Source: Solen grandis (lineage: Eukaryota > Mollusca > Bivalvia > Adapedonta > Solenidae). From it: a DNA stretch of 64,000 nt. A model generated the notes under the pieces. It searched no databases and had not been told where the DNA came from. It saw only the letters and a list, made by a program, of their open reading frames with translations. Of the stretch, positions 22,301-34,925 are shown in pieces; position 1 is the stretch's first letter, and every line of letters begins with the position of its first letter. Both the position numbers and the translations under genes were made by a program. The stretch spans positions 68,282,345-68,346,344 of the forward strand of contig CM037781.1 in NCBI GenBank assembly GCA_021229015.1, in the 5' to 3' direction.

Positions 22301-23600
22301 GAGTAGGACAAGAGCATATATAAAAAATAACAGTAACGGAGATCATTTACTTTTAGATTGCTTCTGCAGTGTAGGGCAAAATAATGCGCATATGCAAATA
22401 TATAGAAAAAAGGAATTATAACACGAATGTAAATATTTTATATATTTTATCAGTGGATATTTGTTTTAAATCAATTCTTTTTTTTTTCTTCGATTGAATA
22501 AAAAAATATTAATGATAAATCCAATTAAAGAACCTTTTCCTATATTTGCATTATTCTTTGCAAATATCATTTACTAAAGATGGCGTTCTTGAAATTAACA
22601 CTCATGCTGTCTTTTAGTAGATTAATTGGGGTTTTGTCAATCATTTTTACAGAAACCAATCAATATATTATATTGTTCTGTATTATATATCATATTCAAG
22701 GCGCCCGAAGAGTTTTAAGCAGATAAGGTCAATCTTTGAACACTTGCAACAATTGTTACCGTCTCGGTTGACATATGTTCATTTATTTTATATATTTTAA
22801 GTATAACCCCCAAAAAGCTAAAAGAATGGAATTAACCGAAATTATGAAAATTATCTTATTACGGTGAACCGTTATCCTTCAGCGATTCCTTGTTTAATTA
22901 TCTTGAAAACAATAAAGACAACAAATAAATTAATGAGATTTCTCAAATGATAATAAGGTTAGTCTGAGGGGCATATACTATGGTTTTCTTAATGAATGAA
23001 TTTTAACATCCAGGATGTTAACTTATCTAATGTAAAGAAACACAATTTCCGAGATATAACCATTTGATATTTAAAGCCGTGAAAAACGGCAAAATTCAGT
23101 CAGTCACCAACGGGTAACGCTGCCATTTGAAATATTTTATGACATAAAACACCAACATCATTCAGGTTTATTTAACTACATATATCTCATGAATAACTTC
23201 ATCCTTTAAAATTATCAGCCCAAAGCAAACTACAAATTGTCACCATGAATTCAAGCCGCCGAATACTTGGATAGACCATTTTACCCCAAGACGTAAACCT
23301 ACGTAAGTAAACTAGAACTCCCCAATATACATGCTGGTTGATAATGCAACATATTGCTCAGTGGGCTGTGATTTTGAACCTGTCACCGATCGGTCGGTTT
23401 AAGTCAGAGACTTATGCCAAGTATTGCCGAACCCCTGGTAAATGCGTTCCAAACTACCAAAGTTAATGCGATTAAAGTAGAAATTGAAATTTTGAAAATA
23501 TTAAGGAGTGTAAACTGGGCGGATTTCCTCAAAACTCAAATGAACTTCATGTGCATTCATTTAAAACTGAATAAATTAAAAATACAAAATCCGTTTTGAA
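19390..23600 (-). repeat. Unidentified ~4 kb repeat, copy 2 (inverted); right arm of palindrome
   Basis: This is the inverted partner of 16131-19390. Its outer end (about 23440-23600) matches sequence just after the gap (CAAAATTTCAATTTCTA at 16171) and near 26225 in copy 3. It retains about 1.5 kb (21840-23395) that copy 1 lacks but copy 3 has: CCTGAATGATGTTGGTGTTT on the minus strand here corresponds to 26667-26690. A LINE-like tail (20040-20620) is extra. AT-rich, no conserved open frame, no RNA gene seen. Confidence 0.7.
20040..20620 (+). mobile_element. Possible 3' end of a LINE (degenerate)
   Basis: The translation around 20238-20300 (YEFKSAVKTHLF) resembles the FKSxLKTHLF end of non-LTR reverse transcriptase frames. 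It is followed by a 3' tail containing GGGACGTACCATCATTAAAC and ACCACAATGGAAATAGTGGA. The block is absent from copies 1 and 3 of the large repeat at this position, consistent with insertion. Only a short similarity supports it. Confidence 0.35.
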
Positions 23601-25850
23601 AGAAAACATTTGATATTCACTATTTATTGTTTAAGTTTATTATGCACACTCTACACCCGGGAAATATCGATATCAAATTTACAATATTGATTTTCGATAT
23701 CATCATATAATTAAAACGCGGTTTCTAACTAATTCAACTCAAATTGTTATTTCTTAAGTTGATAAAATAAATATATCAATGATGAATTTGTAGATTAGTC
23801 GATACACTAAGGAATTTTCATTTACGTATGTCTTTTCGAAGATAATATTCAATGTTGTCTAAAACATATATTGTATGTTATTTTACCATATAGCGAGAGA
23901 AGGACCAAAATAAAACAAAATATAAATACACACAATGCATTTATTGTAAAACCTTCCTTATTTGACATTACAGTGGAATGCCGAAAAGCAAAAGAAGTTA
24001 AATCTATTTTTGATGTGTAAGATGGTCGGATGTCCGCTAATTTGCCTGTGCAAGAGATTAGATATGTCTGAGATAAATCATCCAAAGGTCAGTTAATGCA
24101 ATTATTTTCACCAATTACCAAAATGTTATAGTCCAGGTGTCGCCATGTTTAGATAACTTACTAGCCCCTAAACAGTTTCGGTTTTATGATGGTAATTACC
24201 TAATTGCATATCTTATAAGACAAAATGACAACACGTACAAAGACAAACGACAGCAATATTTTTGAATGAGTATATGTACATGTTTCAAAGAAATCGCACC
24301 CACACCTATTGCTTTAACCGTATAATAATTTGTTTCAACAACTGACACTATTTACGATGATAAATTATACTATTTTATACAGAATTAACATAAAGATAAT
24401 TCATTTAGATTATATAAAACAATTTGCTAATCTAATATTTCCTAGCATTTAAAATTAAATGTTTGCATAACACATATTCCCTCTCTTCTGTTATCCCTGC
24501 AACACAGGCATATACTACATATATATTATATTTGACCATTGATATCAATAAAATTGCATCAATTTCCAACGTCAAAACAATGATTTGTGTTTCTCAGTCT
24601 TAATCATATCATTATCTGAATATTATTAAGGGGTGTGGCACATTTTCCTGAATAAATGTCACATATTTGAAAAACATATATGCCGATGAAAGAGGCATAT
24701 TACATCAGATATAAAGCAGCTGTGGCAACAATAATTCAAATACATGTATCATGACGACTAATCAATTTCTATTTTTTAGACATCTTACATGGATCCTCAT
24801 ATGTAACAAGAGACTGCTTAATACGATCATTCACCAGGAAACCGTATTTAGGAAGATGGGGCTTATTTCTTAAGGGAAGACATTACATCAATGTACATTG
24901 ATCCGCTAAAAACGAAGCTCCGTAAAATAATAACACTAGTAAACTTATTAACAAAATATGATATTATAAGCCTAGGAGGTTATTTTTAATTATATTCTTT
25001 TTTGCGTTTTAAGGCGAATTGTTTTTCAGACTTAAAATTAAATTTACAATGCCTTACTTTGTAAAACTTAAACAAGTGGGTTCATGATATTACCGTGGTA
25101 TCATTTACGATTACGACACTAGGATTATCACTTACCTTTCAATGATTAGCCTTTTATTGGTGTATTTTAATGAGCAATGGCTTGAATAACGTACTAACTC
25201 TAGTTGAATACCAATATAAATTAAGATAAAGTAAAAGACATTTGTAACTGTCTCAAACATTTCTAATCTCTTTCATGGGTAAATGAAAGTACACCCGATA
25301 AATGCCACATCAAACATACTTTTATACTTCGTTTGCTTTGCCATTTCACATTAACATCGATACGGCAATCCAATTACATATGAAGTATTACAGGCACAGT
25401 GAGCTTAATACCCGCCCACATTAAAAGAAAAATGCATTTTACACTTTTGTAAAGTCTTAAAGGCTTGACCGTCATTAAAATGCATACATATAACACATGG
25501 AGATGGGACATTTGGAATATGTACAACCAGAACCATATTTTTTTTCAGAAAAGAATGTAATGCAATAATGAATTTTATTTATGAATGTCTCTTATTTCAG
25601 TACTACTTGTTGTGCTGTATTGTAAAATAACGTGTAATAAAATTATGTTTAAGACAATATTGACTGTTTGTATTTGAAGTCGGCGTACATACTAAAACGA
25701 AAATGCCTCAACAAGTATATTATAAAAAATATTTATTTAATCAGTTAAAGAAATAATACTAAAAGCTGATTCAGTTAATTAAAAAGGGAGTTATATGTAC
25801 GAAATAAACGAAAGGATTAGCTGAGAATATTAAATGTATTTCTTTCAAAA
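23600..25850. other. AT-rich intergenic stretch, nothing recognised
   Basis: It lies between the outer ends of copies 2 and 3 of the large repeat. I looked for inverted similarity between the two halves, as expected if copies 2 and 3 formed a second palindrome, and saw none that was convincing. Open frames are short and lack domain motifs. Confidence 0.5.
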
Positions 25851-28800
25851 GTCTCATGAACTTTTCTTTCAAAGTATCTTTTTAAAGGATGCACTTAAAG
25901 TATATCTGAGCCGAGCTTTGAGGAAATTTACATTTCTTTTTATGCCGTTCAAATATAATTGCATATACTTCTCAGTATTACTCAGTCAAAAATATTTTAA
26001 TAATAATCTTCTTACCAACGTAATAAAAACTTTCGAACTTACATACTCGTATAAATATATACAATACTTAGTTCTCTTAAGTCATTTAAACTTCTTTTTG
26101 AAAACTATAATCAGAGAAGTTTATTTTATTGTTTTTGGCTGATAAGGTAACCAATGGATAACGAGAAAGTTTATTATAAACAACAGCATTTCTACTGGGA
26201 GATATAGCGCCAAAATACAGTTGTAAATTTTCAATTTCTATTTCAACAACATTTATTTTACTAGCTTTCTGTGCATTGCTTTAGTGTGTGTTTATTACTA
26301 ATCCTTATCAAATTATTATATAAACAATGTTTAAGCCATAAGCAGATCAATAGACTGTAATGTGCATCACAGTTTATACTGCATTCTGGAGATATCTATA
26401 TGAGCATATTGATTTTTGGAGGTCACGTCGCCCTGTTTATGAACAAGTTAATGGTGCAATGAACTGCAGTATCGTCATCTTGTTTTCTTATAATAATGCT
26501 GTCATATGTATGCACCGGTCGAAGGCATTATATTTGTTTGATTAATAGTTTGCTAGTTTTTATAATTAATAACGTAAACCAGTGTTACGTTAATGATGAC
26601 AATGTTTCGCTTCGGAAAGGTTATTTGTAAGAGATATACATTCAAAAGTAAGTAGATTGATTATCCTGAATGATGTTAGTGTTGCACCTTATCAAAAAAT
26701 GTTTTAAATAACAGCTTGACATCTTCTGACTTAGCCTCTTGCTAATTGAATTTTACCGTAGTTAAAGGCTGGATTTTCAATGTCAAATGTTTATAACAAA
26801 TCAGAAAGTGTTTCATATCTTAGATGAATTACACCCCGGATGTTATAGTTCATTTAATTTAGAGAGCAACCAGTAGTGTATGCCCTTGAGAATATATTTA
26901 TTATCATTTGAGTGATCTGATTACCTTGTTTGTTTGTTGTTGTTTTTTTGTTTTTTTTGTTGTTGTTTTTTTTTCAAATATAAAATAAATGACCAATGAA
27001 TGAATAGAGCATAATGTTAGGCCTAGTAATAATATAAATTTCATGTAATTAATTAGACGGTTATAAGGTTTTACTTAAAGATTACGAATTAAACGAAAAG
27101 TATGAAAACGGATGACGGTAGCCGCTGTTGCAAGATTTCAATGATTTACACGACCTGCTACATAACTCAGTGATGACTGATATTTTATATGAAATACAGA
27201 ACAAAACAGATATGAACCATTTAAAAGTAAGAATGAAGACAAAAAGCCAGTTACTCTATGTGAGTAAGATTTAAAAAAAATGAAAAAAATAATTAAAAGA
27301 TATTTAAACATAATTTAACTAAATTTATCACTAAAAAAGTCAATTAAATAGAAATGTACACGAGTTTATGCATTAAATAAAAATATATAATATCTGTTAT
27401 TGATAAATAGACAAAAATATGCTTATTTTGATTTACTATTAATCAATTTATTTACATATACACATATTGTTTGCACTGTCATTATCTCAGTACAACAGTA
27501 ATCAGCAATCAAATGTTTTATGATTATCGCTACTGTTATCTTTACTGAATAAATGAATGAATGCATACTTGTAAATAAGTAAATAGGCAAAAGTGGGTTA
27601 GTGATAATTATTTTAATACTTTACAGAATGAATACATTTAAATGTCGTTTGAAATGTATACGTCCTTTTCATAATAGTCAAATTAAAACACATTTTCAAC
27701 AATTAAAATTTAGACAGTATCCAAGGGAGGTAACAATGCTCAAGTACTACATTGACAGATATCGGATGGAATAACATTTGATTAAGTAGAGTTGATAATG
27801 CTTAAATTCACATAATTACTAGAACTGTATACATGTACATGTAGTTACAGATATTTAAATACTTTTAGAAGCAAACATTAAAAAAGTAACCAAATTTGGT
27901 AACAGGGTCAATAAATGTTTAATTAATTGATGTTTCTATTATTTGTTCCCCTATTTGTTCATGCTTATAACTATAGCATTATGTAGTGTAAAACATCTGT
28001 TCAGAGGATACGTTTCCGCAGTTCATGGAGGATGTTATTTATTGTGTGTTTTCATATGAGGCAAGACACTGATGAGAAGGCACTATAGTTAAGGCCGTGA
28101 GGTTGATCCGTCTCCGGAAGTCAAAAAACTTAACTGGGTTTGGCATCATGCACGATATCTTATATTATGATAGCAACATTATATTTCACACTTTACGGTT
28201 GATTGAAGAACTATCGTAAACAAGGACAAAATTCACATAAATAATAGTTCGTGTTATTAACCGATATTTTCTATACGTTATGTGGTGATTCACTGCAGAC
28301 ATTGCGTGTTTGGCGTTAATCCATCTACCTATATGTGCTAAAGAAAGATGTTCTTGTTTACTTGGCATCTGGTATCTCTTCTATCATTTAGTATGTCAAT
28401 CATATTGCACGCTGGTTATCCCTCTAGCATGGATTCCTAAGATGTAAATGGCAGTAATATTTACACGTGTTTCAACTTGTAAATTCACAATATTGTATAG
28501 GTGATTTATAATCGTTCTGGGAAGAAAGAAATCCCCTTTAAATGATCTTTTGTTTTTAAATGGCATACATTTTATTATATGCTATGTTTCGTTTATGTTA
28601 CAGGAATTGACGTTTCGATGATTCTAAAAAGCATAAAAAGTAGCTTACTTAAGAAAAATATTAGATAGCCAGACTCCGTCAGATGAAGCAGTATATATTA
28701 AAAATGAATTGACTCTTTCTACCCCAACTTACATCTCATTTCATATCATTGAACTATACATAGAAGAACCCCGTGATGTAAATGTTGCCGTGTAGAAATA

Positions 28801-29345
28801 GCACACCTGCTTATATTCGGTCGCATAGGAGTAAATCATACTAAAGGTATAACCGGGGGCCGCCGTGGCCGAGCGGTTACAGTCGTGGACTACAAATCTC
28901 TCAGCCCTTCACCGCTGTGGGTTCGAATCCCGGTAGGGACCTCGGATTTTTCATGTGAGGAAGCCTTCCAGCTGGCTTGCGGTAGGTCGGTGGTTCTACC
29001 CGGATACCTCTGTGTACTCGGGGTCTTCCTCCACCTGTAATTAGCTGGACGTCGCTATATGATTGAAATACTATCGCAGCGACAGTAAACCCCAATACAA
29101 CAACAAATAAAGGTATAACCAAGTAACTTGGATTCACATCAAAATCTATAAAAAGATGTTTTCCAATATTCTTATTGTGGATGGTTATGGTTAAAAAACT
29201 CTTCAATTACTTTGTTATTTTATGTTTGGTTATACATAATTGTTGTTTTACTTTTTTGTCCGGCTTTATAGTCCGATAATGATCAATCAAAATATTCAAT
29301 CGAAACAAAATATACGTAAGCGTTTAATATCTTTTCTTAGGATCA
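25850..29345 (+). repeat. Unidentified ~4 kb repeat, copy 3
   Basis: A direct relative of copy 1. ATGCCGTTCAAATAT occurs at 25941 and at 16131. AATGATGACAATGTTTCGCT (26593) parallels 16735, and ACTTGGCATCTGGTATCTCT (28360) parallels 17033. GCCAGACTCCGTCAGATGAA (28669) parallels 17659, and AAAATATACGTAAGCGTTTA (29308) parallels 18070. A SINE with target duplication (28855-29107) interrupts it. Similarity to copy 1 fades after about 29345. Sequence divergence is substantial, so the copies are old. Confidence 0.65.
28855..29107 (+). mobile_element. tRNA-derived SINE, family B, with perfect 13-bp target duplication
   Basis: The head has an A box TGGCCGAGCGG (28867-28877) and a B box GGTTCGAATCC (28919-28929). 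The putative acceptor-stem halves are not complementary, so it is not a tRNA gene. The body runs through CATGTGAGGAAGCCTTCCAG and TCCACCTGTAATTAGCTGGA to a CAACAACAAA tail. TAAAGGTATAACC flanks it exactly at 28842-28854 and 29108-29120. Removing the element restores alignment to copy 1 near 17865. The best-preserved SINE in the window. Confidence 0.92.
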
Positions 29346-32300
29346 ATATGATATCAAACCTTTTATGATTGAAACATTATTTCCTTAAGGGACTAGTTTC
29401 AGTGACATCAAAGATACCCGAGTAATACCCGCAACAATCTTTCATTTGATAGACATAATGTTTTCTATTTAAACATAAACCCATGAATTTATGTACAATA
29501 GAAATTGTTTTAATAATGAGTCAACTACATTGATTGTCAGAGTGCTATCTATTCTACACACAACTCTTGATCTGAGGCGAAATCCATCATTCATCACGAA
29601 AGGTTAACCATAATCGGAGCAGCTTGGTCCAGAACTCAGTCAGAACTCATTATACAATCAGAACACAAACACGTTGGACTTATCGCTGTTTCTTGACAAT
29701 ATCATTGATTGAAGTGTTACATCGCAAATCCCTGGGGCTTCATATTTCATTTACCTTTTAAGCTTTCTCTGTCAAGAAATTGTCTCCAGCACTGATTTTC
29801 GGAATATAATTATATAGGAGTTATCTGTCAGGTGAATCGTGACATTGTTGAAGCAGTTATTTGTCGAAACCCACAACAACAGCAAGTAATAGACAAGACG
29901 ACTTGAAATAAAATCATATATGTTTGATGTTTAGTTCATATAGTAAAATGTTAATGTGCAAGAAGCATCGCCAATAGATAAAAGACAATGTCAATTTTAA
30001 TACATCAACTAATAAACTGCACTGAATAATAATTTTAACCGACAAATTGATGAACCATGACAGTGCTCCTTTAAAACAAAATTCCGAATTGTATAACCAA
30101 CTAATAATGTAAATTTGAATAGTTTTTTATGACCATCCTTAATATCCATGACACATGGCATTTCGAAATTAAAAGTCACACTTTTTGAAACCAGTTTTTG
30201 TGGCGATGAACCATAACGGACGATTTCTATTTCAGGTATACATAGTCTGCAGGAAAAAAGGCTATATGCGTTCCATTGAGTGAGCATTTTGTTGAAAAAT
30301 AATGTTAAAACAATTGACATATCTGCATTACAAATATGGATTTGCCTTGTTCCGACTGCTTTATTTTTATTTTTATTTTTTTTTTGGTCATTTTTTAATA
30401 AATAAAGTTGGACGACAATGTAAATGACATTTATTCACTCAGTAAGACAGAATAAAGTGCAGTACGCACAGGCTTTAATATACCAAACTTAATATTTCGA
30501 ACGCCTGCGTCATTTATTCTATTGAATATGCAAATTTCTTTTATTTCTAATACTCATGATATGTCAAAGATATAATTTATTTGCATTTTTGTTTTATGTT
30601 AAGCTATATTTAGGCGTATTAAAGAGTAAATAAATGTAAAACTCTTGTAAAACAGGATCAACAAATTCATTGATTATGCATATCAAACTAAAAAGTCCAT
30701 TTAAGTCCATTTAAGCTATTTTAATATTACCCGAAATACAAGAGAAAATGCCGCGTTTTAATATAACCTCAAATAAATATAAGGCAATACAAATTTAGTA
30801 ATTCTCAGTACAAGCAAATTAAGTATTGTAAGTTTGTACGGATTAATGTAACTCTAACAAAGATAGAATAGTGACATTATTTGATTTCGATTTTAAGATC
30901 ATGTCATAACGTTTATGTTTGTTTTTTACAACGCTTAATATCGATTCTTTACAAACGTAATGAAACGAACGACTTATGAATGATTCTTTTATTTAGCATT
31001 GAACTAAGATTAGGCAGCCGATTAAAAACTTATTCTTAATTTCGTATGCATAGGACACGGTCATACATATAAATGTATTATGTGTCAATCTCGGGCTTCC
31101 TTCTTCGATTGTTAATAAAGAATCGCGATAATTTAAAGGATGCAAATAGAAAAATGCGGTTCATATTTCTGAGGTCCCATGTTGCATCAATGATATTTGT
31201 TCACACAATGCATGTATAGCATACACAATGATTTTATTGATTGCATTTATTTCGTTGAGCTTCCCCGACGAACATAAATCAGTATTTGTGATATAGTTAT
31301 TTATTTCTAAGACCAGGAGTAATCCATTTTAACTATAATGTCAACAAAACTTCAACATTGTAGATATATCATGATTGAAGTAACGACAAAGATAATTGAA
31401 TTAAAACTCTGACATTCTCTTCCCTTCTACTGCTGTAGTTTGGTAACAAGCAAGAGTAGCATAAGTACACAGGGAATACTTCTCGAATTTCTTCTTCATG
31501 ATTTATTAATTACAAACATCGATTAGTTTAATCAAATTACTTTCATAATTATTTAAGATTTAAGTCTGACTGACAACGCTCAGAAATCAGGGTTATTAAT
31601 TTAATTTTGTCGTATTTATTTTGCATCAAATTTCACACGATGCAAATTACCCCAATATTTTCATGCGTAAAAACGGTCGAGACAAGGACAAACTAAAATA
31701 AAAATTCTCTCATTATCTCTCTATCTCTCCGTCTTTCTCTTTCTTTCACACACTGTATAAGAAATACAAAGATACAGGTGTTTATATCAGAAGGAGGACA
31801 ATATAAATGAACATACGCACGAGAGTAAATAAATAAAATATAAATCATTTTTTTAAATATATCCCACACAAGCTTTACGAGCTAAAACCAAAAATGTAAA
31901 TGTGATAAATCTAAAGTTTATTGATAATGAAACTAACCTTACTTCAAGCCGGATCAACACCAACAAAAAGGACTCACACTTTTTGGCATAAATTTCGTAT
32001 ACTTCTTTCTATGACTCATTAATAACATTTTCACTATCAAGCATGCGTTGTAGGCATACAGGAAAGCTGAGAATAATAATTATTCATGTATATATTGTAC
32101 TTGACCTAGTATTATCTTAAGTAAATAGAGGTAATGACAAGCATAACAAATAAACGATAATTCAATTTGTTGCAAATGTCACATACGTTGATTTAGTATT
32201 AATAGCCATAGTACTATAAAATTGTTCTCTATAATGATGAGGTATATCAATGTTTGTGTAATCCTTTTTCAAATCTAACTTTTCGAACGCATTCGTACAT

Positions 32301-33823
32301 CGAGTTTTCTACAATCGTTACTTTCACATTTTGATACGTCGAATATCATAAGTAAACACCATATCGAATGCAATAGACCTTACACAGACACACAACTGAT
32401 ATTTGCTGTGATAAAGAAAGAAATCACAGATTTAGTAACAAGCATTTAGGCACTTACAGCAGTTCTTCCCTTAAGATGCCTGCATGAGATACACTGTAGG
32501 CGTAAAGATCAAATATAAATTATATATAAATCATTTACGGATAATTTCAATTTAGATCAAATCGTTAAAATAGTAGTTTGTATTATTCATTTTGGAGACA
32601 GTGGCTATTGTACAGTTTTGAATTATGTTGCACTCAGATAAGACACTTGTATGATAAGACTTATGTTACTTATATATTAGTTTGAACTATTCTTGCTTAG
32701 GTAAGATAATAAACAATGGCAAAAAGTCTGTTACTTTTTTCCACGTTGTATTCTTAATTAATTTCGTAGAAAAATAAGAATAATGAAAATTCCTGTTTGG
32801 AATAAAACATTTGAATTTGCGGTCACAATATGCTGATTCTTTAAAATGATAATCGTGATATTATATCATGGAATATAATTTCGGTATATGTCTGTATTCC
32901 TGATTCATCATGCATAAAGTTGTGCAGGAAGAAATAATTGCCGTAAAGGTATTTTTCTTGATGACGATATATCATAAGAAGCTCACGCAGTAATCAATAA
33001 AGAGAGTTGTGAGCTACATTTTGTATTATTTGCCGAAAGAGCAAATTAAAAAAAATGAATCAAATGGTACGCTGATTCTACAAGGTTCGTTTAATACATA
33101 CAGTTTTCTAACCAAACAAAATATAACTTAAACAAAAGACAACCTATAAGCAAAACTAAAACTCGCCGACAAAACATCAAGATACTAATGGAATGATAGT
33201 TGCCAATTACCTAATATGGTTGCATTGTTGTGTATAAAGAAATCCTTTATAATTAACTTAAAAATGAACATATCTGCATGTCCTAATTGTCGATTACTCA
33301 GTAATTCCTATTTTTACTCATTTATCCTTATATGGATAAACTATCAAATCGCGTAGTTTATTGCACTTTCTAACATAATGCAAACACACAATTTACTGAA
33401 AGTGTGTACTAGGTATCATTCCGGTCAATTAATAGATATAATGATATTAAATCTAAGCAAATAGACTTGATAATATTACTAAGAGGCATCTGTCTAAACT
33501 TGTATCAATGGAGAAATTTGATCATTCCCTGATACGTTACTTTATATAATTATTCTAAGATGTATGATTTTCTCTCCCACATGAAAATTAAAAAGAAAAT
33601 ATTCAATTGCTATAAGTATTGTCAGGCTAATATAAAAATACTCAAGAGTCTTTTTTATCCGTTGTTCATATAATTAAATGTTAATTGTATCTTAGCCTTT
33701 GAAACTGTGTTATTTAATATTTCTATATATATATAAATATTATAATTATAACTATTAACCTCGTCAATCATGCTTCGGTTATTCTGATCAAGCATATCCG
33801 AATTGAATTGATATATATTTTCA

Positions 33824-33854
<31 letters not shown>

Positions 33855-34749
33855 TTCTTTATGCGTTTGGGTAAATGTCTAAAAATCATGTTGTTTGAAT
33901 TTGTTCCTTTGGAAATATAATTTCTATGAACCTTGCTATAAAATATTATTATTGTGTCCCTAAATATAGATCTGATAATATCTGGGAAATTATACATTTG
34001 ATTCTGCTTGCATATACTCGTATATAAAGATGCAGACGGTATATTTCATATCTGTATGGTTTATTTCTAGCTAACGTTCAAATCAGTTGTGACGTCTATG
34101 TCATTTCAACGGATAATTTGGTTGTTTTCTATTATTTCCTGTTCAAAATATCACTCAGTGCTAAAAGGCCCATTGTATTTCATAGTAAAAAAAAATTACT
34201 GAAAAACAAAATATAAAATAATATTGGCATACTGTAGATTGTAACACAATGATACAAAGTGTGCAAATATCTGCTGTAAAATAACAAATAAACGCATGTA
34301 AAATGTTGATCAAATTGCGGAATTAAGTATTTTGGATGTATGTCAAAATACTCACATTGTTAACATTTCCCATTGGCAAGTAGTTCCGAAGACGGTTTGT
34401 AATCAGAAATAATTCGAATTTGAAAAACCGTCTTCGAATCACAATTTGTTTATCTGCTACGCCATATATGTATGCACTCGAGATGCATTAACGCAGACAT
34501 ACAGAAGGTATATGGAAAACGTCAGAAAATTGACAACGATATGCATATTAGTTGTTTGGGTAAACAATTGAAAAATCTTGTCGACAACAAATTTCGTAAA
34601 AGAAATGTAGTGAAATTTTGCTATTCTGTCCGAAAAATATACACAGCTTTTGGAAAACTAATTGGCTCTCAAGGATACTTAATCGTTGGACCAAAAGATA
34701 ATGATCATAGCAAATACTCATAGGCTGTTTTAGGATATGAATAAGACGA
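29346..34749. other. AT-rich intergenic stretch with a (GT)n tract
   Basis: No gene, RNA gene or clear transposon is recognised. A (GT)12 microsatellite is at 33831-33854. Open frames here (for example 30009-30320 and 34472-34723) are short, carry no motif and have no convincing splice context. Confidence 0.5.
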
Positions 34750-34925
34750 CTTTAGTGGAATAGAAATATCGTGGGTTGGATCTCCAGTCGCAATGAACAA
34801 AATGTGTAAATCGTCCTTGTGCTTACCGCTAAGTACATTAGGGTACTTCCAGGATTAAAAGGCACACTTGGTGTAGTATCGGTGTGATGCAGTGTATCTG
34901 TCTCATGTACAAAATGAAAAAGTAC
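34750..34925 (+). mobile_element. Worn SINE fragment, family A-like
   Basis: A B-box-like GTGGGTTGGATCTCC is followed by body motifs of family A: AAGTACATTAGGGTACTTCC (compare CATATAAGGGTAGTTCC) and GTGTGATGCAGTGTATCTGT. The copy is heavily diverged and has no clear end or target duplication. Confidence 0.45.

Noticed and set aside
23600..25850. A second palindrome between copies 2 and 3 of the large repeat
   Set aside because: Reading the two halves against each other in inverse gave no run of similarity beyond short AT-rich matches.
25834..26142. 102-codon AT-rich open frame
   Set aside because: It lies in copy 3 of the large repeat, is not open in copies 1 and 2, and has no motif.
28855..28942. 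Possible tRNA gene with good A and B boxes
   Set aside because: The acceptor-stem halves do not pair, the sequence continues into a SINE body shared by other copies, and target duplications flank the whole unit.
30000..34000. A fourth copy of the large repeat
   Set aside because: Landmarks of the unit (the CCGTCAGA block, ACTTGGCATYTGGTATCTCT, CATTGCGTGTTTGG) were looked for and not found.
34472..34723. 83-codon plus-strand open frame with a basic, protein-like composition
   Set aside because: No family motif, splice context or repeat of the pattern was found; it could not be distinguished from chance.
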